From assembly GCA_023548195.1 (NCBI GenBank), contig JAJHZJ010000008.1:4984215-5048214 (forward strand): a DNA stretch of 64,000 bases, in the 5' to 3' direction. This stretch comes from Bettongia penicillata ogilbyi (taxonomy: Eukaryota > Chordata > Mammalia > Diprotodontia > Potoroidae). Shown piece after piece: positions 45,819-57,115 of the stretch. The notes beneath the pieces are model-generated. The model was not told where the DNA came from. It did no database searches and worked only from the letters and a program-made list of their open reading frames with translations. Within the stretch, counting starts at the first letter, position 1; the number at the start of each line of letters is the position of its first letter. The translations under genes and the position numbers were made by a program.

Positions 45819-45893
45819 GCTAGATGGCCTCTGATGACTCTTCTACCTCCATGCCAATGACTGAATTTCAAAATTTATGTATCTAAGAAATAA

Positions 45894-45928
45894 AACAACA
45901 CACACACACACACGCACGCATGCACACA
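45894..45928 (+). repeat. (AC)n microsatellite
   Basis: ACAACACACACACACACACG, about 100 bp from an ACSL1 exon. Confidence 0.9.
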
Positions 45929-46027
45929 CCACTCACATCCTTTCTAGTCTCCTCAAAAGCCCCATTAGAAATTCGGACCCTGGCTAGTTTAAGCAGTAAG
46001 AGAAATTGTTACATGTTCACTTATTAC

Positions 46028-46162
46028 CTGAATTTTGTGGAAAATAATTTTATCCCACAGGCTGTTGTTTCTAATTATGCCACTTCGGAGTTCTGCCTCT
46101 TTCCTCTTGGAAGCAAAGTCCAGGATCCACCGTTTCACCATTGTGTTGGCCTGTCCAAAAAT
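46028..46162 (-). CDS. ACSL1: ACSL1 coding exon (IFGQANTMVKRWILDFASKR)
   Basis: 45 codons from IFGQANTMVKRW to SLWDKIIFHKIQ, with donor CAG/gtaata. ILDFASKRKEAELRSGIIR is close to human ACSL1 and distinct from the ACSL5 and ACSL6 versions, so this exon supports the paralogue assignment. Met-Val replaces Thr-Leu in QANTTLKR. Confidence 0.96.
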
Positions 46163-46634
46163 CTAACCAGCCCATAAGGATTACTGGGTTGCTCCACAAA
46201 ACAGATTGAAGCCTTGCCCTCATGTAAATGCATTTTCATCTGAAGTTGACAATGAACATACAGCCAATAATTTCCCCTTTACTATGAAAGTTACTGCAGG
46301 TACGGTTTATGTCATATTCCCACCTTCATTCCCCTCTTGGCTCTGCTTCTGACTTCCCAGGCTTTGCTATCATGCCTCCTCAGCCACTGTCCCACCCTGG
46401 AGCATCCCTGTGCTCTTGAGGCCTCCTCCCTCCCCTCGGGGAAGCCTCCTCCCCCATGTTAGCCACCTCCCATTGGGAGTTCCTCCTGTATTGACGCCTC
46501 CGTGTTGGAGGTGGCCCAGTTCAGCCAACTTTCACTGGCCTCCTGGCTGTGTTTCTGACTTTTCAGACTCCAACAGAAGGCCCTTGATCAAGTTCCCCTT
46601 TTCTTTCTTGGGAGCCCCCTTGTGCACTTTCTTT

Positions 46635-46760
46635 CTCATTAGGATGTGAGCTCCTTGAGAGCAGAGAATACTTTTCTTTTTACTGGAATGTGTGTTCCTA
46701 GTGATTAGCACAATGCCCGGCACAAAATAAGCACTTAATAAATGCTTCTTACTTTCCCAT
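46635..46760 (+). repeat. L2/MIR-type 3' end
   Basis: ATGTGAGCTCCTTGAGAGCA and AATAAGCACTTAATAAATGC. Confidence 0.65.
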
Positions 46761-46867
46761 CCCATCTTTGAGGGCACTTTAATATTGCTCCATGCAAAAC
46801 TCCCTCCTCCCTGAGCTGGAGCTGGAGTCTCTCCCCATTTCAACCCTCCTAAAAGGCTTAAACTTAC

Positions 46868-47002
46868 TCTGTCAAACATCCGGTTCAGCAATCTTGGGAC
46901 CACAGGGAAGATGGTGGGCTGCAGCATCTTGAGGTCATCCATAAGTAACCGGATATCTCCTTGAAAGAATCCAATTTTAGCTCCATGACAGAGAATTACA
47001 GT
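46868..47002 (-). CDS. ACSL1: ACSL1 coding exon (TVILCHGAKIGFFQGDIRLL)
   Basis: 45 codons from TVILCHGAKIGFFQGDIRLL to PVVPRLLNRMFDR. The acceptor is CTCTTCAG and the donor is AGA/gtaagt. GFFQGDIRLL and FPVVPRLLNR are family-wide invariant blocks. An open reading frame extends past both splice sites, but only this segment is conserved. Confidence 0.97.
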
Positions 47003-47344
47003 CTGAAGAGGGGGAACAAGAAGACAGGAGCTCAGGAACCTGTCGACCTTCTGGTGAAAGAATCTCAGCTTGGCTTTTGGCCACCAAGTTCCAAATGCCT
47101 TTAAATTCTCTAACCTAGACCATCCCATCGTTAGATTGTTAAATTTTTGTTGGTATCCCAGAAAAACTATAAAAAGAGGTGACATAATGTAACAGGAAGT
47201 AGTTACATACGGAATTTGTTATATATGGACAACTGCCTGGAGAGCACCACAGGGGAGTTTGATATATTGTAAGGTTGTGTTTTTGTTATATTTTTAAGGA
47301 GTTATGTGTACAATGAAAGGAACACTTGCTCTAAATCAGACCTG

Positions 47345-47515
47345 CACAACTTGCAGAATGCAGGTGACTGATGGCCCAAGGGCTACTTGCGGCATGCCAA
47401 AGGTTTGGGGCAGGCCTGCCCTGAAATCTGACGACCTTGATAAAATCTCCGGGTCTCAAGTTTTCTCATTTATAAAATGAGGGGTTTAAACAAGATGGCC
47501 TCTGATCACGCTATT
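47345..47515. repeat. Decayed DNA-element-like repeat
   Basis: CTGATGGCCCAAGGGCTACT, then a MIR-like TTTATAAAATGAGGGGTTTA. Boundaries unclear. Confidence 0.35.
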
Positions 47516-48329
47516 ATTGCCAAATAACATGGGCCAGAACATTAGTTTAATTTTGTAAATATTAATATCCATTGAAGTCTTCGAATACCTTAGTGTGGTG
47601 TGAATGGTGGTAAGGTAGTTCTGAAATACTCTGTAGGACCTGGCAAAGATTTAGAAGCTGTTATGGCTTTAGGAGCCAGTCTGGCAATAGACTGTGTTCT
47701 AGAGTCCAAGATCTGGCTTCGCTAAGTCCAGAAAGGCTCATCATAAGGAGGGCAGCTACAGCTCATGAAAACGGTCTACTAAAGGTAACAAGTAATTATG
47801 GCCTTCAGTGATGAGGACAATCCTCACACTTGTGAATCTGTATATACTTGAAATATTATGAAATGAGTATTTGGGCCTGCAAAAGAATTTTTGGTTACAA
47901 TCTCGGGGCTAGAACATCATTAGATGATATATTTTAGGATTAATATAATCCTTGGGTAAAGGAGGATTGGGACTGGGATACATTTTGTTTTATTTATTAG
48001 AGGAAGGGATATTTGTGTACTTTTTGGTTTTAGTTGAAGATACTGTATCTCGCCTTGGTGGCTGTAAGAAAATGATACCATCCTTCATGGTTAGAGGGGT
48101 GGGGGCCTACTAGTACAGAATAGTGTATACAATTTCAGGTATGGTCCATGGAGCAAATGGTTCTGCTGAATTGTTTTTGCCACAAATTCAAATGGGAGAG
48201 GGGAAGGAGAAAGGGGAAAGATATGACTGTGAGGTAATACAAAAAACTTCAGTAAAACACATTTTAAAAAAAGAAAATAATTCCATATTGTTCCACATGT
48301 AATCCATACTCCTAAAAATGTGATTTCTT

Positions 48330-48465
48330 TGAGAAGGGAAATTATATGCAAATTATATTTGTAGATAATATATAAAATTTTACAGTGTATATAAATTACA
48401 TATAAATACATATGTATATATATAAATTATATATGTATGTATATGTGTATACGTATGTATTGAAA
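48330..48465 (+). repeat. AT-rich TATATG tract
   Basis: ATATAAATTATATATGTATG, low complexity. Confidence 0.8.
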
Positions 48466-49004
48466 AACAGTTGCAAAAATTACTAAGCATAATCAGTACA
48501 ATCCTTTTTATACTGATTTCCATTCAAATGAAGGTAAAGAAAGAGGTACTGTATGATGTCTGCCATAATTACCCTACAGCGCAATGCCAGGTGGCATTCA
48601 TGTTGTGCACAGACCAGAGTCTGGGGAGAAAAGTGTGACCCCCATTTGGATCAATACTTCAAATGTAAATTTTAGTTGCTATGCTACTGCTTGGCTCTAT
48701 TGACTTCAACTATTACCTAAAGTCTAAGTGGATTAGAATTTATTTTATTATGATAAGCTTACTTTAAAAAAAAACTATCCAAAAGGCTGTTAGACTTTCA
48801 ACCTCCATGAGTCACGGGCAGGTTATAGTGATCTGCCATGTAGTGATACATTCCACTGCACATCTGGCCCTTACATTTGTTAAATCTATACAGCCAAATT
48901 AAATTAGCTTCTCTCTACTTTGTATTCCAAAGTGAAATTTCAACAGTGTGAACAGAATTTTCAAAGTGAAAAATCAACAATTGAATTTTCATTCAATATA
49001 GTTT

Positions 49005-49262
49005 GTTTTGGGCAGTGAGGTGACACAGGAGAGTGCTGCATCTGGAGGCAGGAAGATTCATCTTCCCAAACAGAAATCTGGCCTCAGACACTTACTATCT
49101 GTGTGACTCTGGGTAAGTCACTTAACCCTGCCTGCCTCAGTTTCCTCATCTGTAAAATGAGCTAGACAAAGAAATGGCAAACCACTCCAGTCAGTATCTT
49201 TGCCAAGAAAACCTCCAATGGGATCACAAAGAGTTGGCCATGAGTTAGAACTATTAAACCAC
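49005..49262 (+). repeat. Marsupial tRNA-like SINE
   Basis: GGGCAGTGAGGTGACACAGG to GAGTTGGCCATGAGTTAGAA. It lies between the gate exons and the next exon. Confidence 0.85.
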
Positions 49263-49684
49263 CACAAAACAGTTTCAAGGTGTCTTCCAGATCTATAGTT
49301 CCTTATGCATGACCCTTTAAGAACTGTTATATACCATGTATGGTCACCATTTTTTTTTTAAAGGAACACAGCCCATTTCACGTCTTGCTAGTGATCAGGT
49401 TAAAGACAGCTATGGAGCACCAGTCTGATTCTTAGCACGAAGGGACTCCACTTTACAGAAACCCTATTCCAGAGTGACCCGGGTGGTCACCAAACCCTGC
49501 AGTAAGCTTCTCTGTTTTCTTAACTTCTCTCTGCTTCTAATGTAATCCCTTACTCTCAGTTGAGTCATGTGCTTATGTCAAAGCAATTTTGCCAAATTTA
49601 TGGACTCAACCCTTTCTCAAGTCAAACCTGAATGTGTGTACATTTTGACTGATAATAACTAACATATATCTAATCAACTGGCTT

Positions 49685-49832
49685 TTATTATTATCTTCAC
49701 TTTACAGATGAGTGACTTGTCCAGGGTCACACAGCTAGCAAGTACTTGAAGCAGGACCTGAACTCAGGTCTTCCTGACTTCAATTCCAACATTCCCTCTA
49801 TCTACTTACCATCTAATTGCCTCAAATGCTAA
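49685..49832 (-). repeat. SINE, inverted
   Basis: TTTACAGATGAGTGACTTGT, GGGTCACACAGCTAGCAAGT. Confidence 0.8.
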
Positions 49833-50173
49833 ATGAGGGCAAATCTTGAATAATTTGGCTTATTTTTATAATATTTATAATTTATTAAACATATAAAATT
49901 TTATATAAACTTCATAAATATTTAATTTGGCTTAACCAAAAAAGGACAAAATTATAGTGACTATGCATTGACTTGAATTTCCGGGTCAAAAGACTGGGTA
50001 GAATTGGATCAGAAGATCAAATTTCCTTTTTAAATACCAAAAAACTGACAGTTAACTACTAATGAAGCCGTGTTCAGTTACCTACACTGGTCTCAGTAAT
50101 CTGAGTCTTGTACATGATACAAGCAAGAGATTAATTTACAATACCATCCCACACTGTATCCCAGTCTCCTTAC

Positions 50174-50251
50174 CAGCATTATCTGCTCATACATGTGAGC
50201 AAGGGGTAAATATGAAATGTGTGAGTCACTGGAGTTCAAATGAAGCACTTT
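50174..50251 (-). CDS. ACSL1: ACSL1 alternative exon, Y-gate version of the fatty-acid gate
   Basis: 26 codons in phase 0, starting KVLHLNSSDS and ending HISYLPLAHMYEQIML, with acceptor TCTTTTCACAG and donor CTG/gtaagg. It is the same length and phase as the F-gate exon just upstream, and carries YLPLAHMY in place of FLPLAHMF. Either exon joins VKVTE to TVILCHGAK without changing frame. Including both would also keep frame, adding 26 residues, but the 70-nt spacer is near the lower size limit for mammalian introns. Confidence 0.92.
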
Positions 50252-50321
50252 CTGTGAAAAGACAATAACTGAACAAACATGCAAAACACAAGAAAAGCAA
50301 CTGAAACAACTCAGCGCCTAC

Positions 50322-50399
50322 CTCCACAACTCTCTCAAACATATGGGCAAGAGGCAAGAAAGATATCAAAATGTCATCTGGAGAAGGAGCCACCACAGT
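50322..50399 (-). CDS. ACSL1: ACSL1 alternative exon, F-gate version of the fatty-acid gate
   Basis: 26 codons in phase 0 ending LISFLPLAHMFERVVE, with acceptor TTGCTTGCAG and donor GAG/gtaggc. In ACSL1 and ACSL6 a pair of 26-residue exons is known to be used alternatively, encoding the F-gate or the Y-gate motif that shapes fatty-acid entry. This one has FLPLAHMF and corresponds to the standard human ACSL1 exon. The Y-gate exon starts only 70 nt further downstream. Confidence 0.95.
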
Positions 50400-52614
50400 C
50401 TGCAAGCAAAGACACCAGCATGGCAGAGAAGCACAAGACTATTAAGATTTCCACTCATTGTCCACCCCCATATTTCTGAGCACATATTACCTTAACTTTA
50501 CTGAGGGAGGGAACATGTGATTTTGGGCTATCTGGGGCTTTGATTTCAATATGTAAGAAACTCTTGGGGAGCAAACATCTCCTTACTAATGTAGATGGAT
50601 TAGCAATTTAAGAGGCTCAGAGGGTTGTCCGAAGATATTAAATCTCTTAAATCCAATGTCTTCCTGGCAAGGCTGGCTCTCTAACCACTATGCAATACAA
50701 CCTTCTTTCATATTTATTACTGACAAGTAATCAGTATCAGCCAAAGAATGGAATTAAATGAGTTATTTGATATCTGAGCTACCATTTGTCTTCTAAAAGA
50801 CATAAGCCGAATCCATTTAGGTGGTTCAGTCAAAGCTAGGAAAATCTGCTCCCCCCCACCAAACCCATCCCCTTCCCCTACTCAGGACATTAAGGGATTA
50901 TGTGCTCTAATTGTTCAGAATTGCTAGCCCACCACTGCCACCGCTCCCTCCCTTCCCAGCAAGACCAGTTTCAACCTTCAGGTAAGGAATACAGGAAGTC
51001 ACCTCTCAATAAAAGCCATACCACAACATTACAAAGAGGAAAAAGAAGCCAGTACCAATATACTTGTACTCAGGAGCTTGAAGGTGATTTCAGTAGCTGG
51101 AGTCTTACTCTTAATTTTAACCCAATATTTCATCTCCCACACATAAATAAATAAACTGCAGGCCAACACAAGGTGTCTGTTGTCCCCTGTAAATAAAGTC
51201 TCTACTCTGTACACCTTTGAGTACCATCCCCAACACCTACTGCCCAAGCTTGGTCTAACCCCTTTAGGGTCATGGTAGGTGTTTGCACATGGTGATGATA
51301 AACTTGTAATCAAATTCTGGCCAAAATAAGGCATCTGTCAGATTAGTGGGTTGGCTGATGAACTAACATGAGAATGGTACATCTACTTCGGCTTTCCCAC
51401 CCCCTCAAGAATCTGTCACAAATTCTACACAAGTTAGAGTAATCATAGTACCAAACTGGGCAAAATGGTAAGTAACAGAATCAACAGCAAGAAGCAATTC
51501 CTTATCCATTAGACTGTAGTTATACAACAACCGAACCCAACCCAACCTGCATCCCAATCACCTGTCAATCCAAAGGACAACAGCTATGGAGGTCACCATT
51601 TGGAGGAGTTCATCTTGGAATGTCTCTGTACCCACAGATACAGAACTGAAAGAATTTCCTATCAGTCTGATTTAAGGTTTTTGTAGACTGAAAAACTCAA
51701 TTTCATTTTTATAAATGATTTTTTAAAGTCTTATATGAACATATCACCTCCCTTAGATTTTCTTAGAAGGAATAACAAATAAAAATTTCACTTGAGTAAG
51801 ATATTGTATACATTTTAAAAAGTGCTTTCACGTAGGGGATTGAGGGAAGAGTCTGAACATTAAAATTGCAAGACCCCAAATGGATCCATCTTCTCTCATT
51901 ATTCAATAATAGGACTTCATTCCCTGAACCTGTTAAGTATAAAAATCTGCCATAAAAATTAAGGCAAGGGAGTATTTTAGGAAGATTGCAAAAGCCAGAT
52001 GTGTAAGGTTCAAGGTAGGCAAAGAGAATGTTCTTTGAAGGACAAAAGTAACATTAATTGTTCTGACACTACATCATCAGATGACGGATTGCCTAAGCCT
52101 CACAGGGAGTGAGGAGATAACAAATGTGTGAGGCAAGCATTAAAGGCAGCTGGGATGACAAACTTTAGCTTCTTCACAAGAGGATGGTAGATCTTGGGAA
52201 GTTGGGAGATCTCTAGTATGAATAAACCTACCCATGTGGCATCATTTAACATCCTCAAAGGGAGGCTAAATTAGTCAAGCAGACAGAATACGTTGAGGCC
52301 ATCCTCTGTATTCTTTTTTTTCCCTTAACAAAATCTTTACAACAGCAAAACTCAGTTTCACTGTCCAAGTTTCTAAGAGCTTTTACTGGCCAATCTGCCT
52401 CCACAGTGGCAGACACGAGTTGGGATGCAGGGTCATAAGACTGCCATTTTAGAGAAGGGCAACCTATGCATGTGCTCCACCCACATCTTAATGAAAATTC
52501 AAAAATTACCCATACTTCAACTGGATCACCAAAGAACAATGGGCTTAACTACTTAAATTCTTGTGGCTTAATGCCACTAATACAGACAGCCATTCCAACA
52601 TTTCCAGTGGTTAC
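50400..52614. other. ACSL1 intron upstream of the gate exons, no repeats recognised
   Basis: About 2.2 kb without a recognisable SINE or LINE, in contrast to the other introns. It may hold splicing control elements for the gate exons (inference). Confidence 0.4.
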
Positions 52615-52688
52615 CTCTGTCACTTTCACAAAAGCTGAACAGTTGCTCACTACATTTTGATGAGTGATCAATGCCCCTTTGGGATCGC
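52615..52688 (-). CDS. ACSL1: ACSL1 coding exon, second half of the P-loop (DPKGALITHQNVVSN)
   Basis: 2 nt plus 24 codons, DPKGALITHQNVVSNCSAFVKVTE. It completes the SGTTGxPKG motif. Asp replaces the human Asn at the variable position, and the invariant PKG is kept. It is followed by the alternative gate exons. Confidence 0.96.
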
Positions 52689-52754
52689 CTGCAGAACACA
52701 GTGGGAGCAGAAGAGAGTTAAAGCCAGTGGAACACATTCTAAGAAAGACAACAA

Positions 52755-52990
52755 CAACAGTAATAAGTAGCAATTATCTGGTACCTACTATGTGCCAGGA
52801 ACTGAACCTCAGTTCCTGAGAGGTACTACAATGATCCCCATTTTGCAGCTCAAAAAACTGAGGCAGAGGTTAAGTAACTTGCTCAAGATCACATAGCTAG
52901 TAAGTGTCTGAAGATGGATTTAAACTCAGGAAGATGAGTCTTTGACTACAGGGCCAGCCCTCTATCTACTAAGTCACTCAGCTGTATGAT
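52755..52990 (-). repeat. SINE with MIR-like half, inverted
   Basis: GGTACCTACTATGTGCCAGG, AAGTAACTTGCTCAAGATCA, AAGTCACTCAGCTG. Confidence 0.8.
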
Positions 52991-53657
52991 GGGGCATTTA
53001 AGAATGCCTTACATGCCTCTTACGATGGTTGGCAGTTTAGAAAATACAAGTCCAACAAGTCAAGTCCTTCAATATTTGTCATATCATGTCCCACCATCAA
53101 CTAGTCCCTCTGCCAAAATCCAGTGGCTAAGCTAAGTAAACTTTACCATGGCTGTTATGTACATGGCCCACTTCTGAATGGTGGATAACAACAAGGGAAA
53201 ACCAGGGATTCCTACCCTCAAAATCACCCAAGGCACCATCTGCCTTAGAGAATGGGTATATTCATCAACAATTATTTGAGACCCTGCTGAATGAGGTATC
53301 CCACACTTGCATTCCCCAATGGGCTGGAACTAGATTAAGACATATTTGGAAAATATTTAACAAAGAAATAAACAGTAAAACTTAGATAAAAACATTTTAA
53401 CATGAAGTCAATATTCAGCTCGCAGAGATCCTTATGCACAGATTAGTGGCCACCATTTTTGAGTTTGACACTGTTGTTCTACTAGATGCTTAAAGTTTTC
53501 TATAAAACACAGAGAAGGCACACTTCAGGCCAAGCCAAGCAGCCTTCACAATCTATCTACTGCAATCAGTAATAAGGGGGAGAGAGGGATTTAATTCTCT
53601 GAAAGAAGTACAAACTTTCTAGTTTCTATGCAAAGACTCTCCCATTTCAAAACTTAC

Positions 53658-53709
53658 CTGTTGTCCCACTGGTGAAACAAATCACGGCAAGGTCACCAGG
53701 CGATGGAGG
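53658..53709 (-). CDS. ACSL1: ACSL1 coding exon, first half of the AMP/ATP P-loop
   Basis: 17 codons plus 1 nt, PPSPGDLAVICFTSGTTG. FTSGTTG is the first half of the adenylate-forming-enzyme P-loop that grips ATP phosphates. The final Gly codon is completed by the next exon. The donor is ACAG/gtaagt. Confidence 0.96.
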
Positions 53710-53889
53710 CTAAAATGGTTAGGAACAAATTTAGTACAAGCCTGAAGAAATCAGTCAAGGATAACATTCCAAGGAGGCTAAGGGCTCTACTGCTTTTCTG
53801 AAATGACTCGGTTGTTTTCATGCCACAGAAAGGAGGCAGTTCTGAGAAGACAACAAAACTTTGATGGGATGATTTCCTTATACACATAC

Positions 53890-53922
53890 CTTTGGCTTTC
53901 TTCTGTTAGCTCTTCCCAGGTC
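53890..53922 (-). CDS. ACSL1: ACSL1 33-nt micro-exon (DLGRANRRKPK)
   Basis: Eleven codons, DLGRANRRKPK, with acceptor TTTTAG and donor AAAG/gtatgt. This short basic exon is identical to the equivalent ACSL1 segment and is phase 0 on both sides, so skipping it would keep the frame. Confidence 0.95.
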
Positions 53923-54368
53923 CTAAAACAGAGAATGAGGGAAAATAGGATGCAAGTTACCATTTGGTGTGGTCTTGATGCTAGGTGCCAAAACCTATGC
54001 TAAGTAGAGGAGATAGAGCCAAGGAACTGTAATCACTCAGGGAAATGTCAACCAGGCACTTTGGTATCCTTCACTCAACAGCTAACTCCCCAATGAGGAA
54101 AGCATACATTTCTGAATCAAATAACCATAGTTACTGGGATTAAACTAAACCTGAACCTAATTAAGTACTACTCTTCACTTTTCTAAACAGATCCTACTGT
54201 TCTGATGTAAGAGGTGCTAAGTCAAGTCTTTGGTGTTGGAAACAAACCATATTATTTGAAGATGGTAAATGTTCTGCCTGTTATAAATACAAATTTCTTT
54301 TGACATTACTATCTTTTGATACAATTTTTTCCAGCCTAGGAGGTATGACTTACAGACACCCTCTTTAA

Positions 54369-54401
54369 AAATGTGTGTGTGTGCATAGGAGGACATGCAT
54401 G

Positions 54402-54440
<39 letters not shown>
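54369..54440 (+). repeat. (GT)n ... (CA)n inverted microsatellite
   Basis: GTGTGTGTGTG, a 25-bp spacer, then about 19 CA units. The two arms can pair. Confidence 0.9.
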
Positions 54441-54441
<1 letters not shown>

Positions 54442-54879
54442 CCTGCCAGGTAGTGCTAAGCAATGGATACATTTGGTTCAGTGAAAAAGGCAAAAATAAA
54501 ATAGAAACAGATCCTCTACAAGAGAGAGACTTAAGTATTGGCCCAGACCGAAGAGATCCAACTACCTCTAGCTTTCATGCCCATGAGGTGTGAGGTTCTA
54601 GAAATCCATGTTTCCAGGAATCTTTCCCTCTCTACTCATTTTCTCTTTAGAAAGAGAAACTAATATTGAAGAGAAACTCTCAGGAGGGTACACTGAGGGA
54701 GACACACTCGTAAAAGAACATCCTAAATAGCCTTCTGCTTTTCAGACATCTAGGAAGTCACTACCTGGGTGGGCTAAGAATAATGTCATTTTTATGATGC
54801 TTTGCTTTTATCTCCTTCAGTTCCCACAACCCACTGTGATGTAGTAGCTATTCTTTACATCTCCCATAAGGAAATGGAA

Positions 54880-55062
54880 TCTCAGATAGGTCAAGGGACT
54901 TAGCTAGAGTCACAAGTTCGTAGGACTCCAGATGGAAGGGACCAGGAGGTCTATCTAGTCAAACCCCTTCCCTTTATCGTTGAAAAAACTTAGGCTTAGA
55001 GAGGTTGACTTTCTTAAGGTCACATAGGTAGCATCAGAAGTGGAGATTAACCCATTTTACCC
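54880..55062 (+). repeat. MIR/Ther-type SINE
   Basis: GGACTCCAGATGGAAGGGAC, TTAGGCTTAGAGAGGTTGAC. Confidence 0.6.
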
Positions 55063-55250
55063 TGATGCTGGGAAAGATGAAGGCAAAAAAGAGGTGGGAT
55101 GGCAGAGTGTGAGCTGGATAGTGCCATGGGAAAAATGAACATGAGCTTGGACAGACTTCGGGAGATAGTAGAGGCTAGAAGGGCCTGAGATGCTATGGTG
55201 CATGGGGTCAGAAAGAGCTGGACACTATTCAACAATAACAACAACCACCT
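55063..55250 (+). mobile_element. BovB/RTE-like LINE 3' end remnant
   Basis: A frame reads MNMSLDRLREIVEARRA, stop, DAMVHGVRKSWTLF, the C-terminal end seen in RTE/BovB-type ORFs. It ends GGGGTCAGAAAGAGCTGGAC and AACAATAACAAC. This tail is shared with the SINEs here, consistent with RTE-driven SINE spread. Confidence 0.65.
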
Positions 55251-55789
55251 GGCTCCAATCCCAGGGTTCTATCCACTACACCATGCTATCTTTCAAGCAC
55301 ACCTTTCAGACTTCGAATCTGTGGAAACCTGAAAGTCTAATCCACATTCAAAAAGGCAGAGAAGGCATGAGGTACCTTAGGAAGTTTGATTCCAAGCAAC
55401 CTACAAACCACAGGTACTTTTCTCATGGTTGTGGGCCATAATAAGTACTCTAGACCTAAATATTTGACCACTTCACTGTTCATCATAATGTTGTTTCCTG
55501 TCAGTTGGATACATATAAGTTGTATGCCCAGTGACAGAGAAGGATTTCTGCCTTCTTAGTTACATGACTAGGCTAGGGAAAATGACCAACCCAGCTTAGA
55601 AGTACTGTCTACAGTCATGGAACAGGACTTTGCCAATTGGCACACGTAAGGATTAAAAGGCACAACTCTGCCTTTCTTGGGTTATGATACTTGGACCAAA
55701 GAGCCAAATAACCCTTCACAAAAATTCACATGTAGAAATCAGAGTGATAGTGGGGAAATCATTGGATTTAAAAATTAGGGAACCTACAT

Positions 55790-55935
55790 CTTAGTCATAC
55801 CTTTATCACCAACTAGTTGTGTGGTCTCTGGCAAGTCACTTAATTTCTCTAGGTCTCATTTTCCTCATCTGGAAAGTGAGTGACTTGGATGATTGTTACC
55901 TGAGGTCTTTTTCAGCCCTAGCATGCTATGATTGA
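55790..55935 (+). repeat. MIR-like SINE
   Basis: GGCAAGTCACTTAATTTCTC, CTCATCTGGAAAGTGAGTGA. It ends 36 bp from an ACSL1 donor. Confidence 0.6.
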
Positions 55936-55970
55936 TTCTCTATGACAGCAGAACAGTCCTGTATGATTAC

Positions 55971-56149
55971 CTCGAATACTTTCATGCTCATTATTTCCAC
56001 CCCACATTTCTTGCCTCGTTCCACGACATCAATGTCAAAGGGATCCATGATGATTATGGTTTTGAGACCTGGGGTTAGTTTGTTTTCTACAGATTCTAAC
56101 ATGAGATTGGCTTTCTCTGGCTTATCAACAAAAACCAAAGACAGTTCAG
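55971..56149 (-). CDS. ACSL1: ACSL1 coding exon (AELSLVFVDKPEKA...SMKVFE)
   Basis: The longest internal exon here: 2 nt completing an Ala codon, then 59 codons running from ELSLVFVDKPEKANLMLE to VERGKKCGVEIMSMKVFE. The acceptor is TCTTCCAG and the donor is GAG/gtaatc. VENKLTPGLKTIIIMD corresponds to the ACSL1 segment before the nucleotide P-loop. The TPGLKTIIIMDPFDIDVV stretch is more diverged from human than its flanks. Confidence 0.96.
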
Positions 56150-56396
56150 CTGGAAGAGAAATGATAGAATTAAGATTAAAGTTGGCATTATTGAAAACCC
56201 AGGCACTATTTAGTACCATGATACCATATGTTCACTTCACATTAAAGCAGCATTAGCCACTTTTATACTTTAAGCAGATTAGAAAATGCCATCAAAATAG
56301 CCCCCCCGTACACATTAAATGAAAGAGAAACTCAAAAGAACCACAATTAATCAGTTGATAAGCCAATATCCATTCGAAAGAACACGAACAACTTAC

Positions 56397-56496
56397 CTTT
56401 GTTAATTATGTAAATGATCGCTTCATTTCCAAGGGTATCATAAAGAGGGACCACTACCATTGAGTAGGCATAGCAACCTTGTTCGATAATCACCCA
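56397..56496 (-). CDS. ACSL1: ACSL1 coding exon (WVIIEQGCYAYSMVVVPLYD)
   Basis: 33 codons plus 1 nt, WVIIEQGCYAYSMV...PLYDTLGNEAIIYIINK. The acceptor is CATGCAG and the donor is AAAG/gtaagt. This is a strongly conserved ACSL core segment. Tyr in GCYAYS replaces the Phe seen in human ACSL1, which is a conservative change. Confidence 0.96.
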
Positions 56497-56819
56497 CTGC
56501 ATGGTGGGTGTCAGAAGAGAAAACAAAGCAAAAATTAAAAAAGGTCATAGAAGCATCACATACTAAAAGTTCATCTTAAAAACCCCTAGAGTTCCCTAAC
56601 AAGGTCATGCAATGAGAACTATGTAGAGAACAAAGCAGTGTAAATGTATTTCCTTTTTCAGGGGGCTTATAGTCCAGTCAAGAAAACAAGGCATAACTAT
56701 ATGTGAGTATGTGTGTGTATTAACTTAAATAATATGAGGATTCTACTGTGTGACATAATAGCTGAAAAAAAAAACCCAACCTAAATGCGGTCTTAAGCAA
56801 CAATGTATTCAGAATGACA

Positions 56820-57115
56820 GCAGGGGCAGTACCTACTGCCTATACCCTAGTCAGATAACATCTACAGTATTGTGCTCAGTTCTGGATGCACCTTCCAAGA
56901 AGGATACTGAGTAGTGAAAACAATTAGGATGGTAAGAAGTTTGGAGATAAGGCTCATGTCATTATCAGATTTGAAGAAACTGGGGATTTTTAGCCTGGAA
57001 AAAGGAAGACTTGGTCAGAAGGGGGAGATTACAGTCCTTCAGATATTTGAAGATAGTAATCTTATGGAAGAAGCCTCAGACTTTTGCATGGAAGCTGCAG
57101 AAAGGCACAGGTAAT
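56820..57115 (+). mobile_element. CR1/L3-type LINE fragment
   Basis: TTGTGCTCAGTTCTGGATGC, AACTGGGGATTTTTAGCCTG and AAAAGGAAGACTTGGTCAGA follow the well-known CR1/L3 3' consensus. Confidence 0.6.

Noticed and set aside
38893..45928. Regularly spaced repeats as a CRISPR-like array
   Set aside because: They are simple microsatellites and a two-copy block in a vertebrate intron.
46532..47185. A 217-codon minus-strand open frame as a stand-alone gene
   Set aside because: It is the ACSL1 exon 46868-47002 read through both splice sites into intron sequence.
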